From contig JANXVI010000160.1 in NCBI GenBank assembly GCA_025351745.1, positions 72,890 to 112,023 on the forward strand: DNA of 39,134 nucleotides, in the 5' to 3' direction. The notes beneath the pieces were generated by a model. That model was not told where the DNA came from and ran no database searches. It saw only the letters and a program-made list of their open reading frames with translations. This document shows positions 17,385 through 26,525 of the stretch, in pieces (within the stretch, counting starts at the first letter, position 1; each line of letters starts with the position of its first letter). Made by a program: the position numbers and the translations under genes. Source of the DNA: Rhodoferax sp. Lineage in GTDB: Bacteria > Pseudomonadota > Gammaproteobacteria > Burkholderiales > Burkholderiaceae_C.

Positions 17385-17414
17385 TAAAGCCGTGCCACTT
17401 ACGGAGAACAAACC

Positions 17415-18098
17415 ATGACCCAACTAGGCATAGTCCACCGCAACATCACCCGCGCCGACAAGTCTGCCGTCGACAAGCTCTCGGGCTTTGGTGTGGCGAC
17501 CATCCACGAGGCCATGGGTCGTGTCGGGCTGATGAAGCCGTATATGCGGCCCATCTACACCAGCGCCCATGTGTGCGGCACCGCAATCACGGTGCTGCTG
17601 CAACCCGGCGACAACTGGATGATGCACGTGGCCGCCGAGCAGATACAGCCCGGTGACGTGGTGGTAGCCGCCTGTACGACGGACAACGAGGATGGATTCT
17701 TTGGCGACTTGTTGGCCACATCCTTTCAGGCCCGCGGCGCTATGGGCTTGGTGATTGATGCCGGCGTGCGCGACGTGAAGGACCTCACCGAGATGAACTT
17801 CCCCGTCTTCAGCAAAGCCATCCATGCCAAGGGCACGATCAAGGCGACGCTGGGGTCGGTCAACATTCCTATCGTTTGTGCGGGTGCGCAGGTCAACCCA
17901 GGAGATGTGGTGATTGCCGACATTGACGGTGTAGTTGTTGTGCCTGCCGACATGGCGCAGAAAGTGGCGGATGCGGCCCAGGCGCGCGAAGCCAATGAAG
18001 GGGCCAAGCGGACCGTCTTTGCGTCTGGCGTGTTGGGGTTGGACTATTACAAGATGCGGGAAGGGTTGGAGAAGGCGGGGCTGCGGTATGTTGACTAG
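17415..18098 (+). CDS. ligK: 4-carboxy-4-hydroxy-2-oxoadipate aldolase/oxaloacetate decarboxylase (LigK/PmdF)
   Basis: 227 residues, the usual LigK/ProA length. It splits 4-carboxy-4-hydroxy-2-oxoadipate into pyruvate and oxaloacetate and can decarboxylate oxaloacetate. Family features are [20 protein letters not shown] near the N-terminus, [20 protein letters not shown], and the metal/pyruvate site [20 protein letters not shown] followed by GVRDVKDL (Arg and Asp of the RraA-like superfamily D-x20-R-D pattern). The C-terminal part has [19 protein letters not shown]. It is the last step of the ring-cleavage branch and feeds the TCA cycle. GGAGAA precedes the ATG. Confidence 0.95.
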   Translation: MTQLGIVHRNITRADKSAVDKLSGFGVATIHEAMGRVGLMKPYMRPIYTSAHVCGTAITVLLQPGDNWMMHVAAEQIQPGDVVVAACTTDNEDGFFGDLLATSFQARGAMGLVIDAGVRDVKDLTEMNFPVFSKAIHAKGTIKATLGSVNIPIVCAGAQVNPGDVVIADIDGVVVVPADMAQKVADAAQAREANEGAKRTVFASGVLGLDYYKMREGLEKAGLRYVD

Positions 18099-18237
18099 AC
18101 TCGGCGATGTCCGGCTCGAAGGCAGAACGCTTTGCCGTCCAGGCTTTCGGCATGTCGCCCTTGAACAAAACAGCCTCTAGACCTCGTAGACATTGACCCT
18201 ATAGCTATTTAATTTATAGCACTTATCTTGCAAGCAT

Positions 18238-19158
18238 ATGGAATTTACTAAAACACCTGGCTGGCTGGACTGGTACGCCGGGCCCGGCAAACCCCGCTTC
18301 CGACTCCCACCCGGCAGCGTGGACGCGCACTGCCACGTGTTTGGTCCCGGCGAGCAATTTCCCTACGCGCCCGAGCGCAAGTACACGCCCTGCGACGCGT
18401 CCAAGGAGCAGTTGTTTGCGCTGCGTGACCACCTGGGCTTCGACAAAAGCGTGATCGTGCAGGCCACCTGCCATGGTTCGGACAACCGGGCGCTGGTCGA
18501 TGCGCTGCTGGCGTCCAACAACAAGGCGCGGGGCGTGGCCACCGTCAAGCGGGATGTGACCGATGCCGAGCTGCGTGCCATGCACGCGGCTGGTGTGCGC
18601 GGCACGCGCTTCAACTTTGTCAAGCGTTTGGCCGACTTCACGCCGCCGGATGTGCTGCTGGAGATTGCCAACCGCATTGCGCCACTCGGCTGGCATGTTG
18701 TCGTGTACTTTGAGGCGCAGGACTTGCCGGAGCTGTACGACTTTTTTACCGCCATAGCTGACAATTTAGCCACCACGGTGGTCGTAGACCACATGGGCCG
18801 CCCGGACGTCAGCAAGCCGGTGGACGGCCCCGAGTTTGCGCTGTTTGTGAACATGCTGCGCGAGCACTCCAATATCTGGAGTAAGGTGAGCTGCCCTGAG
18901 CGGCTCAGCGTCAGCGGGCCGCCTGCGCTCCACGGCGAGCAGCATGCCTACGCCGATGTGGTGCCCTTTGCCAAGTACCTGGTCGAGACCTTCCCTGACC
19001 GCGTACTGTGGGGCACCGACTGGCCGCACCCGAATCTGAAGGACCTTATGCCGGACGATGGCCTGCTGGTGGACTACATTCCCCAGATCGCCACCACACC
19101 GGAGCTGCAACGCAAGCTGCTGGTGGACAACCCGACACGGCTGTATTGGAACCAATAA
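18238..19158 (+). CDS. ligI: 2-pyrone-4,6-dicarboxylate hydrolase (LigI/PmdD)
   Basis: 306 residues, an amidohydrolase-superfamily enzyme that reversibly opens 2-pyrone-4,6-dicarboxylate to 4-oxalomesaconate. VDAHCHVFGPGEQFPYAPER carries the first metal/active-site His pair; QATCHGSDNRALVDALL, GTRFNFVKRL, TVVVDHMGRPDVSKPVDG and VLWGTDWPHPNLKDLMPDDG (catalytic Asp) follow in family order. LigI is notable among amidohydrolases for not needing a metal; that is known for Sphingobium LigI. The gap before it (18099-18237) holds an AT-rich small dyad (GCTAT/ATAGC) resembling half of the dispersed repeat. Confidence 0.94.
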   Translation: MEFTKTPGWLDWYAGPGKPRFRLPPGSVDAHCHVFGPGEQFPYAPERKYTPCDASKEQLFALRDHLGFDKSVIVQATCHGSDNRALVDALLASNNKARGVATVKRDVTDAELRAMHAAGVRGTRFNFVKRLADFTPPDVLLEIANRIAPLGWHVVVYFEAQDLPELYDFFTAIADNLATTVVVDHMGRPDVSKPVDGPEFALFVNMLREHSNIWSKVSCPERLSVSGPPALHGEQHAYADVVPFAKYLVETFPDRVLWGTDWPHPNLKDLMPDDGLLVDYIPQIATTPELQRKLLVDNPTRLYWNQ

Positions 19159-19192
19159 TTTGCGGGACAGACCAAGATTTGCATCGAAATTT

Positions 19193-20544
<1,352 letters not shown>

Positions 20545-20548
20545 GCAC

Positions 20549-20584
20549 TTGCGGGACAGACCGTAGCGAAGCGGAGCTCTGTCC
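20549..20584 (+). repeat. Hairpin element between ligB and ligC
   Basis: GGACAGA (20554-20560) pairs with TCTGTCC (20578-20584), with an inner CCG/CGG pair. The left side, TTGCGGGACAGACC (20549-20562), is repeated exactly at 19160-19173 in the ligI-ligA gap. It may be an RNA hairpin tuning expression between ligAB and ligC, or a small intergenic repeat. Confidence 0.5.
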
Positions 20585-20605
20585 TCAACTGATAAGGAAA
20601 TTGCA

Positions 20606-21562
20606 ATGAAAACCATCAAAGTCGCGCTGGCCGGTGCGGGCGCCTTCGGCATCAAGCACCTGGACGGCATCAAAAATATTGACGGTGTAGAAGTTGTATC
20701 GCTGGTCAGCCGCGAGCTGGAGAAGACCCGCGAGGTAGCCGCCAAATACGGCATCGCGCACGTCACCACCGATCTGACCGACAGCCTGGCGATCAAGGAG
20801 ATCGACGCCGTCATCCTGTGCACGCCCACGCAAATGCATGCCGCACAAACCATCGCCTGCCTGCAGGCGGGCAAACACGTGCAGGTGGAGATTCCATTGG
20901 CAGATTCGGTGCAAGGCGCAAAGGATGTCATAGCCATGGCCAAGACCAGCGGCCTGGTGGCGATGTGCGGCCACACGCGCCGCTTCAACCCCAGCCACCA
21001 ATACGTCCAGACCCAGATCAAAGCAGGTGCTTTCAACATCCAGCAGATGGATGTGCAAACCTATTTCTTTCGCCGCAGCAACATGAACGCACTGGGCCAG
21101 GCGCGCAGTTGGACCGACCATCTGCTGTGGCACCACGCGGCCCACACCGTGGACCTGTTTGCGTACCAGTGCGGCAGCCCCATCGTCAAAGCCCATGCAC
21201 TGCAAGGGCCGATACACCCCACGTTGGGCATCGCGATGGATATGAGCGTCCAATTAAAGACTGCCAACGGCGCCATCTGCACGTTGAGTCTGAGCTTCAA
21301 CAACAACGGCCCGCTGGGCACGTTCTTCCGCTACATCGGCGACAACGCAACCTACATCGCTCGCTACGACGATCTCTACAACGGCAAAGACGAACAGATC
21401 GACGTCAGCCAAGTGGCAGTGTCGATGAACGGCATAGAACTGCAAGACCGCGAATTCTTTGCCGCCATCCGCGAGGGCCGTGAGCCCAACAGCAGCGTAG
21501 CGCAGTTGCTGCCGTGCTACCAGGTGCTGCACGACCTGGAGAAGCAGTTGAAAGACCAATAG
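20606..21562 (+). CDS. ligC: 4-carboxy-2-hydroxymuconate-6-semialdehyde dehydrogenase (LigC/PmdC)
   Basis: 318 residues, Gfo/Idh/MocA family. It uses NAD(P)+ to oxidise the hemiacetal of the ring-cleavage product to 2-pyrone-4,6-dicarboxylate. The N-terminal Rossmann motif is GAGAFG (residues 10-15). AVILCTPTQMHAAQTIACLQ and KHVQVEIPLADSVQGAKDVI are the cofactor/active-site strands, and GHTRRFNPSHQYVQTQI and WTDHLLWHHAAHTVDLFAYQ are strongly typical of LigC. It completes the operon. The ATG is preceded by AAGGAAATTGCA. The 61-bp gap after ligB holds a hairpin. Confidence 0.95.
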   Translation: MKTIKVALAGAGAFGIKHLDGIKNIDGVEVVSLVSRELEKTREVAAKYGIAHVTTDLTDSLAIKEIDAVILCTPTQMHAAQTIACLQAGKHVQVEIPLADSVQGAKDVIAMAKTSGLVAMCGHTRRFNPSHQYVQTQIKAGAFNIQQMDVQTYFFRRSNMNALGQARSWTDHLLWHHAAHTVDLFAYQCGSPIVKAHALQGPIHPTLGIAMDMSVQLKTANGAICTLSLSFNNNGPLGTFFRYIGDNATYIARYDDLYNGKDEQIDVSQVAVSMNGIELQDREFFAAIREGREPNSSVAQLLPCYQVLHDLEKQLKDQ

Positions 21563-21573
21563 GAGGCTGGGCG

Positions 21574-21587
21574 GCAGAGCGGTCTGC
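21574..21587. terminator. Short hairpin between convergent ligC and DUF1993 genes
   Basis: GCAGA (21574-21578) and TCTGC (21583-21587) form a 5-bp stem with a GCGG loop, 12 bases after the ligC stop. No T-tract follows. This is a weak candidate for the end of the lig operon. Confidence 0.25.
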
Positions 21588-21620
21588 TCCGTGTCCCCCC
21601 CAACGCAAGAAGCTTGCTAT

Positions 21621-22127
21621 TTAAGGATTGCCAAGAAAATCGCGCTTGCCAATCTCCACCCCGTTGTGGCGCAACATGGCGTAAGCAGTCGTGATGTGGA
21701 AGTAGAAGTTGGGAATGGCATGGCCCAGCAAAAACTGCATGCCCTTGTAGTGGGTTTCCTTCTCACCGCGCTTGGTGACGATATCTTTGTCTTCGGTACC
21801 GTCGATCTGCGCGGCAGTGATGGTCTGGATGAAAGCAATGGTCTTGGCCACGCGGGCTTTCAACTCGGCAATCGTTTTCTCGTTGTCTTCAAACGCGGGG
21901 ATGTCGACCCCGGCCAGACGCGCCACAACGCCCTTGGCGGTGTCGCAGGCGATCTGCACCTGGGTAGCCATGGGCAGCATATCGGGAAACAGACGGAAGG
22001 CCGTCAGGCTGGCGTCGCTCAGCTTCTTTGCGTCGATATGGGCCTGGGTTTTGTCCAAAATATTGGACAGGTTTCCCAGTATGTTGACAAAACGGGGCAC
22101 GCTGGCTTGGTACATGGAGATGGTCAT
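21621..22127 (-). CDS. DUF1993 family protein
   Basis: 168 residues. The pattern MYQASVPRFVNILGNLSNIL, LFPDMLPMATQVQIACDTAK, GVVARLAGVDIPAFEDNEKT, HYKGMQFLLGHAIPNFYFHI and AYAMLRHNGVEIGKRDFLG is characteristic of DUF1993, a DinB-like four-helix family of unknown function. It is a single gene, convergent with ligC. The ATG at 22127 has GGACCTTTC upstream on its strand, a weak ribosome site. A metal-binding role by analogy with DinB/YfiT folds is possible but not shown. Confidence 0.88.
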   Translation of the reverse strand: MTISMYQASVPRFVNILGNLSNILDKTQAHIDAKKLSDASLTAFRLFPDMLPMATQVQIACDTAKGVVARLAGVDIPAFEDNEKTIAELKARVAKTIAFIQTITAAQIDGTEDKDIVTKRGEKETHYKGMQFLLGHAIPNFYFHITTAYAMLRHNGVEIGKRDFLGNP

Positions 22128-22525
22128 GAAAGGTCCTCAAAATAGTTGTCGCGGAATCGCGGCGGGCCATGGTAACTGGTATCACCTGGCCGCGCAGACG
22201 GTCCGCCAATCCCCCCATTCAGACTGCCCCACCTGTTCCAGCGCGAGACCACACGGTGCGATGGCCTGGCACCAACCGTCTACTTCTAACAGTCCACTGG
22301 AATCCATTGCGTGCGAATGCGGAATGCGAACCCTGTCGATGCGCCCAATCGCCATCACCCCCTTATTCAGCTGTGCATCACTTTGGTTGATACCGCGCTG
22401 TACATTGCCGGATGGCCGCTGCCGACTCCACTCCGCAAAAAATGGTCTGCGCTTGGTGCGGTAGCGCACAGCATTGGGCGTGCCGTACGCGCATCGTCGA
22501 CTACATTCGCGCCCCCACCTTCACC
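22128..22525. other. Intergenic region of 398 bp, no convincing gene
   Basis: This lies between the divergent DUF1993 gene and the exported protein gene at 22526. Frames on both strands are open for ~90 codons but show no recognisable family, and the in-frame upstream extension of the next gene from 22412 contains no signal peptide. I found no clear promoter or hairpin beyond a CGCGG-AAT-CGCGG direct repeat near 22150. Confidence 0.4.
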
Positions 22526-23371
22526 ATGCCCACCGCACACATCCGCTTAGCCCGCCTGCACGCCGTTGCGCGCATGGTCTGCGCGCTGGCAAGCGCGGTC
22601 ACGTGCGGTGGCGCACCGGCGCAGCCGGACGTACGCGCAGAGTACATGCCCGCTGTGACGGTAACGGCCAAAGCAAATCCCAATCCTGTTGAAAAGTCTT
22701 ATCGCAAGATGGTCAAGGGCATGGATCTGTTTCAACGGCAACACGCCCTGTCGCCCAACGCGGAACTGCGCTTCAAACTGCTGCCTCGCAAACAAGGGAC
22801 CGACATGAACACCATCACACTGGCCGTGGTCGGTGACACCGTGGACTTCGTGCTGCCCATCGCTGCAGATCACACGTTCGCATTGCCGCGCCATGCACTA
22901 GCGCAGCAGGAAGATGCCCAGGTCGTGCCCAATCGCAGGGCGTTGAGCCTGACCTGGCGCACCGATATCCGAACACCGGGCCTGCCACCCGACACCCGGC
23001 GCTTGGGCGACCTGCGCCTGGAATGCAGGGTGGGTATGGAGGCAGGTCTGATATCCAACAGCAGCAGTTTGATCGGTCGACTGGCTGGCGCAGTTTTCGA
23101 CACACCAGCATATTGCGACAAGCCAGCGCCGCTGTACCTCTTCTTCGCCGACCGGCCCTTGTTTAGCGTGACCTTGCTTGCCGGCGCGCGGCGCCACGTT
23201 CTTAGCATCGACAAGCTTTATGCCAATGCCAGCGACGACACCGACATGCAAGCCAACCTTCCGTATTGCGATTGCGAAATGCTGGTGGACCGCACGTATG
23301 TCTTGCCCTTGGGCGACAACACTTGGCCTGACGACACCTTGGTGCTGTTTGAATACATGGACGGCGAATGA
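22526..23371 (+). CDS. Exported protein of unknown function
   Basis: 281 residues from the ATG at 22526, chosen because a signal peptide begins there (RLARLHAVARMVCALASAVT, cleavage near GAPAQ). An ATG at 22412 would give 319 residues but no export signal at the N-terminus. The mature part begins with a short segment (YMPAVTVTAKANPNPVEKSY) and then a mixed alpha/beta domain with several Cys (LRLECRVGME, TPAYCDKPAPLYLFFADRPL, NLPYCDCEMLVDRTYVLPLG). I do not recognise a family. The stop overlaps the start of the lipoprotein gene at 23368 (ATGA), so the two are coupled and probably act together in the envelope. Confidence 0.7.
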   Translation: MPTAHIRLARLHAVARMVCALASAVTCGGAPAQPDVRAEYMPAVTVTAKANPNPVEKSYRKMVKGMDLFQRQHALSPNAELRFKLLPRKQGTDMNTITLAVVGDTVDFVLPIAADHTFALPRHALAQQEDAQVVPNRRALSLTWRTDIRTPGLPPDTRRLGDLRLECRVGMEAGLISNSSSLIGRLAGAVFDTPAYCDKPAPLYLFFADRPLFSVTLLAGARRHVLSIDKLYANASDDTDMQANLPYCDCEMLVDRTYVLPLGDNTWPDDTLVLFEYMDGE

Positions 23372-23742
23372 AAACAACCCCCAACGATTGCAAACCGAAG
23401 CGACTTCTTTTGGTGGGTGTTGCGCTGGCCAGTTGCCAGTGGCTCGTCGCCTGCAGCAGCCTGGGTGCGGGTGCGACAGCGTCGACATTGCGCGACCCAA
23501 CGATGTCGTTGCAGAGCGCACAGGACGCCTTCGTGGTGGGACAGACCACACAAGCGCAAGCGTTGGCCGCATTAGGGCCCGCATCGGAGATCCGGTTTGA
23601 CAGCGGCTACGCCGTCTGGGTGTACCGGGCGAGGGCCGTTGAGCCGGGCGCCGATCGTGCCGAATTCGCGATTCTGTTTGCCCCGTCTGGCATTGCCAAG
23701 AAGACCCGACTACGTCCGGCCGATGCGAAACCGGGTAGCTAG
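23368..23742 (+). CDS. Small lipoprotein, BamE/SmpA-like length and pattern
   Basis: 124 residues with a signal peptide ending in the lipobox LVAC (ASCQWLVACSS). The segment AQDAFVVGQTTQAQALAALG followed by PASEIRFDSGYAVWVYRARA resembles the fold pattern of SmpA/OmlA (BamE) lipoproteins, in which a short helix follows a G-x-T/S turn, but I would not call it BamE. The ATG overlaps the stop of the preceding exported protein by 4 bases. It ends 7 bases from the convergent glutaminase gene. Confidence 0.75.
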   Translation: MKTTPNDCKPKRLLLVGVALASCQWLVACSSLGAGATASTLRDPTMSLQSAQDAFVVGQTTQAQALAALGPASEIRFDSGYAVWVYRARAVEPGADRAEFAILFAPSGIAKKTRLRPADAKPGS

Positions 23743-23749
23743 CAGCGCG

Positions 23750-24664
23750 CTAGAAAACCGACAGTCCTGTCTTGGCGACAAACAGCTCCAGGGCCATCCT
23801 TCCCAACTGCGAGTTGCCCGTCTTGTCCAACACGGGCGACCACACGCACAGGCTCAACGTATCAGGAACCACCGCCACAATGCCACCGCCCACACCGCTC
23901 TTGCACGGCAGGCCTATGCGAAACGCAAACTCGCCCGCGGCGTCGTAGGTGCCGCACGTCAGCATCAACGCATTGATACGCCGGGCCTGCGCTTCGCTGA
24001 TCACCTGCGCGCCGCCATAGGGGTGCGTACCATCGCGGCACAAGTAGCCTGCTGCGCGCGCCAACTGCACACAACTCATGCTGATGGCGCATTGGTTGAA
24101 ATAGACGTCCAGCACAGTGTCAACGGAGTTGTCCAGCGTGCCAAATCCCTTCATGAAGTTGGCCAACGCGGCGTTGCGAAAACCCGTGTCGGCTTCGGAC
24201 TGCGCAACCTCCGCATCTATAACCACGGTGTCGCCACACAGACTGGACAGCAAGGCCAGCATATCGCTCTTGGCATCGCCCAACGTCAGCAAGCGGTCGG
24301 CAATTGCGATGGCGCCAGCATTGATAAACGGGTTGCGCGGAATGCCACGCTCGGTCTCCAACTGCACCAGTGAGTTGAACGGACTACCCGAAGGCTCGCG
24401 CCCCATACGCTCCCACAGCGTGTCACCCAAACCACGCATCGCCAGCGTCAACGAGAACACTTTGGACATGCTCTGAATGGAGAATGGTCTGCCACTATCG
24501 CCAGCGGCGGCTTCTTCGCCCTTGCAGGTGCGCAGGGCGATGCCAAATTGCATAGGCGAAACCCGAGCCAACGCCGGGATGTAGCTGGCCACTTGCCCCC
24601 CGCCCGTGCCGAGCAGCGGCGTGATCTCTTCTGCAATTTCGTTCAGTACGGCTTGAAAATCCAT
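23750..24664 (-). CDS. glsA: Glutaminase A
   Basis: 304 residues, the usual length of bacterial glutaminase. It hydrolyses glutamine to glutamate and ammonia in the cytoplasm, giving nitrogen and acid-resistance roles in E. coli. The beta-lactamase-like fold signature is clear: FSIQSMSKVF gives S65-x-x-K68 (catalytic Ser and Lys), then MGREPSGSPFNSLVQLE, RNPFINAGAIAI, YFNQCAISMSCVQLARAAGY, GLPCKSGVGGGIVAVVPD and SPVLDKTGNSQLG. It is a single gene with its own 5' region; no regulatory site is obvious. Confidence 0.95.
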   Translation of the reverse strand: MDFQAVLNEIAEEITPLLGTGGGQVASYIPALARVSPMQFGIALRTCKGEEAAAGDSGRPFSIQSMSKVFSLTLAMRGLGDTLWERMGREPSGSPFNSLVQLETERGIPRNPFINAGAIAIADRLLTLGDAKSDMLALLSSLCGDTVVIDAEVAQSEADTGFRNAALANFMKGFGTLDNSVDTVLDVYFNQCAISMSCVQLARAAGYLCRDGTHPYGGAQVISEAQARRINALMLTCGTYDAAGEFAFRIGLPCKSGVGGGIVAVVPDTLSLCVWSPVLDKTGNSQLGRMALELFVAKTGLSVF

Positions 24665-24758
24665 GGTGTCAGTGTGAACCCAAGGTGGCTCAATGGCTCA
24701 GCAAAAGCGCTATGACCATAATAAACCGCCCAAGAAGGCACATGCACCGACCCATGGG

Positions 24759-24782
24759 TCGATGGATCGATGGATCGATGGA
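24759..24782. repeat. Three tandem copies of an 8-bp unit
   Basis: TCGATGGA is repeated three times without mismatch, in the 142-bp gap between glsA and the HTH gene. It is a short tandem array that could vary in copy number; no gene reads through it. Confidence 0.8.
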
Positions 24783-24806
24783 GGAATGGTTGAATTGCTT
24801 GCTCGA

Positions 24807-25025
24807 CTAATTCACCGTCTGCAACGCCATATCGGCTGGTTCGAAGAAGATACAGGCCCGCTCGTAGCGCTGAATTTCATCGAACGGGTATTTGATGGCC
24901 CCGTCGATCTTGACGTATCGCGGGCCGGCGCCAACGGCGGTTGCCAGGCTGATGGCCGATTCGGACCGTCCCCATCGTTTGGCCAGTTCGCCCTGTGATA
25001 GCAGATTGTTGTGTACAGCGTCCAT
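24807..25025 (-). CDS. Small excisionase/AlpA-like HTH protein
   Basis: 72 residues from the ATG at 25025, with AGGGAG 7 bases upstream. LLSQGELAKRWGRSESAISL is a helix-turn-helix, followed by GPRYVKIDGAIKYPFDEIQR, the wing typical of HTH_17 (MerR-like excisionase/AlpA) proteins. Such proteins occur on prophages and as orphan chromosomal regulators; no integrase or phage gene is near, so it looks like an orphan. Its target is unknown. Confidence 0.8.
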   Translation of the reverse strand: MDAVHNNLLSQGELAKRWGRSESAISLATAVGAGPRYVKIDGAIKYPFDEIQRYERACIFFEPADMALQTVN

Positions 25026-25156
25026 CGATTTCTCCCTGTTTCGTGTCTTGCCTGATTATTGTGTCGATTGAGCGATGGGAAAGTGAAGATGTATGGCGGT
25101 TTATTGGTCTTATTCCGGCGCGCCGAAACCGACCAACCGTTTGAACCATGCCTTCT

Positions 25157-25209
25157 ACGTCGCAGCGCCCACTGGCTTACGAAGTGTTGAATTGAGCGCT
25201 ATGCGACGT
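25157..25209 (-). other. Long interrupted stem after the DUF2894 operon
   Basis: ACGTCGCA (25157-25164) pairs with TGCGACGT (25202-25209), and the adjoining GCGC pairs with GCGC (25196-25199) after a 2-base bulge, leaving a 27-base loop. It lies 38-90 bases past the stop of the minus-strand four-gene operon and upstream of the HTH gene. There is no T-tract, so it could be an mRNA 3'-end structure or a protein-binding dyad. Confidence 0.45.
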
Positions 25210-25246
25210 GTGGGTTCCAGTTGAAACGTGGTCCCGGGCCCTGCGT

Positions 25247-25888
25247 CTACGGCTTGGGCTTCACCACGCGCGGTGTTTTTGCGACGGACGAGGTCAATTT
25301 GTCGCCTTGGTCCAGGCACAACAGCGTATCCACGTATGACATGAAGCGGTTCAAGTAATCGGGCGAGGTGTCGCGCATCAACTCCAGTGCGCGCAGCGCC
25401 ACCACGTGCGAATTGATTGGGCCTGCGTTCTTGGGGGCTTTGCCCAACGCCTGGGTGACCTGCTTCTCGGCGCTGAGCTTGGACCAGGTGTTTCTGAAGT
25501 AGCGCACAGACTTCAATTCGGTGCGCGGCGGTGTGTTGAATGCCCCCAGCGCGTGGGCCGATTTCTGCGGTGCATGTTGCGCCAGATGGCGCACCAGGTC
25601 GCCAAGTGCTTCGTGCTGCGTCGGCGCCACTTTTGGCACGGGCAACGTGGTTTGCACATCGCACTGCGCATGTTCCATGCGCTTGCGCAATGCTGCTACC
25701 GCCGAGTCCAGCTTTCCGTCCAGGATTCGTTTGACGCTTCCCTGGTGCCCACTGGCACGGTGTGCCAGCGCTTCGAGGTAATGGAATCGCACGGGGTCAA
25801 AATGGTTCGCGCCTTCCAAGCGCAAACCGTCCAGGCGTGCGTCCACCACCCGTTCCTCCACCACCGCGCTGCGCCCCTGGTCACTCAT
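25247..25888 (-). CDS. DUF2894 family protein, last gene of the motor-like operon
   Basis: 213 residues, soluble and without signal peptide or membrane segment. The N-terminal ~100 residues are helical (RFHYLEALAHRASGHQGSVK, ILDGKLDSAVAALRKRMEHA). The C-terminal half has LKSVRYFRNTWSKLSAEKQV and SPDYLNRFMSYVDTLLCLDQ, which I recognise as DUF2894. The start overlaps the stop of the OmpA/MotB-like gene (ATGA at 25885-25888). Its function is unknown; constant linkage to DUF802 and OmpA-like genes implies it works with that membrane complex, perhaps at its cytoplasmic end. Confidence 0.8.
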   Translation of the reverse strand: MSDQGRSAVVEERVVDARLDGLRLEGANHFDPVRFHYLEALAHRASGHQGSVKRILDGKLDSAVAALRKRMEHAQCDVQTTLPVPKVAPTQHEALGDLVRHLAQHAPQKSAHALGAFNTPPRTELKSVRYFRNTWSKLSAEKQVTQALGKAPKNAGPINSHVVALRALELMRDTSPDYLNRFMSYVDTLLCLDQGDKLTSSVAKTPRVVKPKP

Positions 25889-26523
25889 TGCGGAGCCGAG
25901 GTTGTGTTGTTGGCACGGGGTACGGGCGCCATCTCTACCCGGCGATTTTGCGCGCGGCCTTTTTCATCGGCGTTCGTCGCTATCGGTTGCTGCGCACCAA
26001 AGGCGGCTGCGAACACCATGGCCGATGGCATTCCCTCTTCGATCAATGCACGCGTGACGGTCAACGCGCGCTGGGCCGACAGCTCCCAGTTGTCTGCAAA
26101 CTGGCCATTGCTGCGCACCGACTTGTCGTCGGTAAATCCGCTCACCATCAGCATCTCATTGCGCGCGGCCAGATAAGACTGCAAGGGCTTCACCAACGAA
26201 CTGAGCAGTTGCCGACCATCGGGTTGCAATTGGTCGGAGTTCAACGAGAACAGCACCCGGCCGCTGATGCCGATGCGCCCATTGGTCAATGTGATGCGGC
26301 CAGACGCCAATGGAACGGCCAGGGCCTTTTCCAGGGTCATGCGGCGCTGCTCTTCAACCTGCCGCCTTTTTACCTCGTCTTCCAAATGCGTTGCCATCTG
26401 CATCTGGACCACCAGCACACCCACCAACAACAGCACAAAGGCGCCCAAAAGGCCCGACATCAAATCGCCAAAAGCGGCCCAGACCGGTGCCGTTTGCTCC
26501 CCCCCCGCGTCATAGTCTTCCAT
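25885..26523 (-). CDS. MotB/ZorB-like inner-membrane protein with OmpA domain
   Basis: 212 residues. A short cytoplasmic N-terminus leads to a single membrane helix containing an acidic residue at its start: VWAAFGDLMSGLLGAFVLLL, with D20 placed like the proton-carrying Asp of MotB, TolR and ZorB. Residues ~45-70 are a short helix, and ~75-205 an OmpA-type peptidoglycan-binding domain (RVLFSLNSDQLQPDGRQLLS, SGFTDDKSVRS, NWELSAQRALTVTRALIEEG, GRAQNRRVEM). It starts 2 bases after the stop of the DUF802 gene and should form the stator partner of that protein, anchored to the cell wall. Confidence 0.88.
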   Translation of the reverse strand: MEDYDAGGEQTAPVWAAFGDLMSGLLGAFVLLLVGVLVVQMQMATHLEDEVKRRQVEEQRRMTLEKALAVPLASGRITLTNGRIGISGRVLFSLNSDQLQPDGRQLLSSLVKPLQSYLAARNEMLMVSGFTDDKSVRSNGQFADNWELSAQRALTVTRALIEEGMPSAMVFAAAFGAQQPIATNADEKGRAQNRRVEMAPVPRANNTTSAPQ

Positions 26524-26525
26524 GC

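Noticed and set aside
22182-22469. 95-codon minus-strand frame in the long gap before the exported protein gene
   Set aside because: No family resemblance, no ribosome site, and similar-length frames occur on the other strand of the same stretch.
24759-24782. Tandem 8-bp array considered as a CRISPR or origin iteron
   Set aside because: Only three 8-bp units with no spacers, no cas or rep gene nearby.
24807-25025. HTH protein as evidence for a prophage or integrative element
   Set aside because: No integrase, attachment repeats or phage genes are visible on either side.
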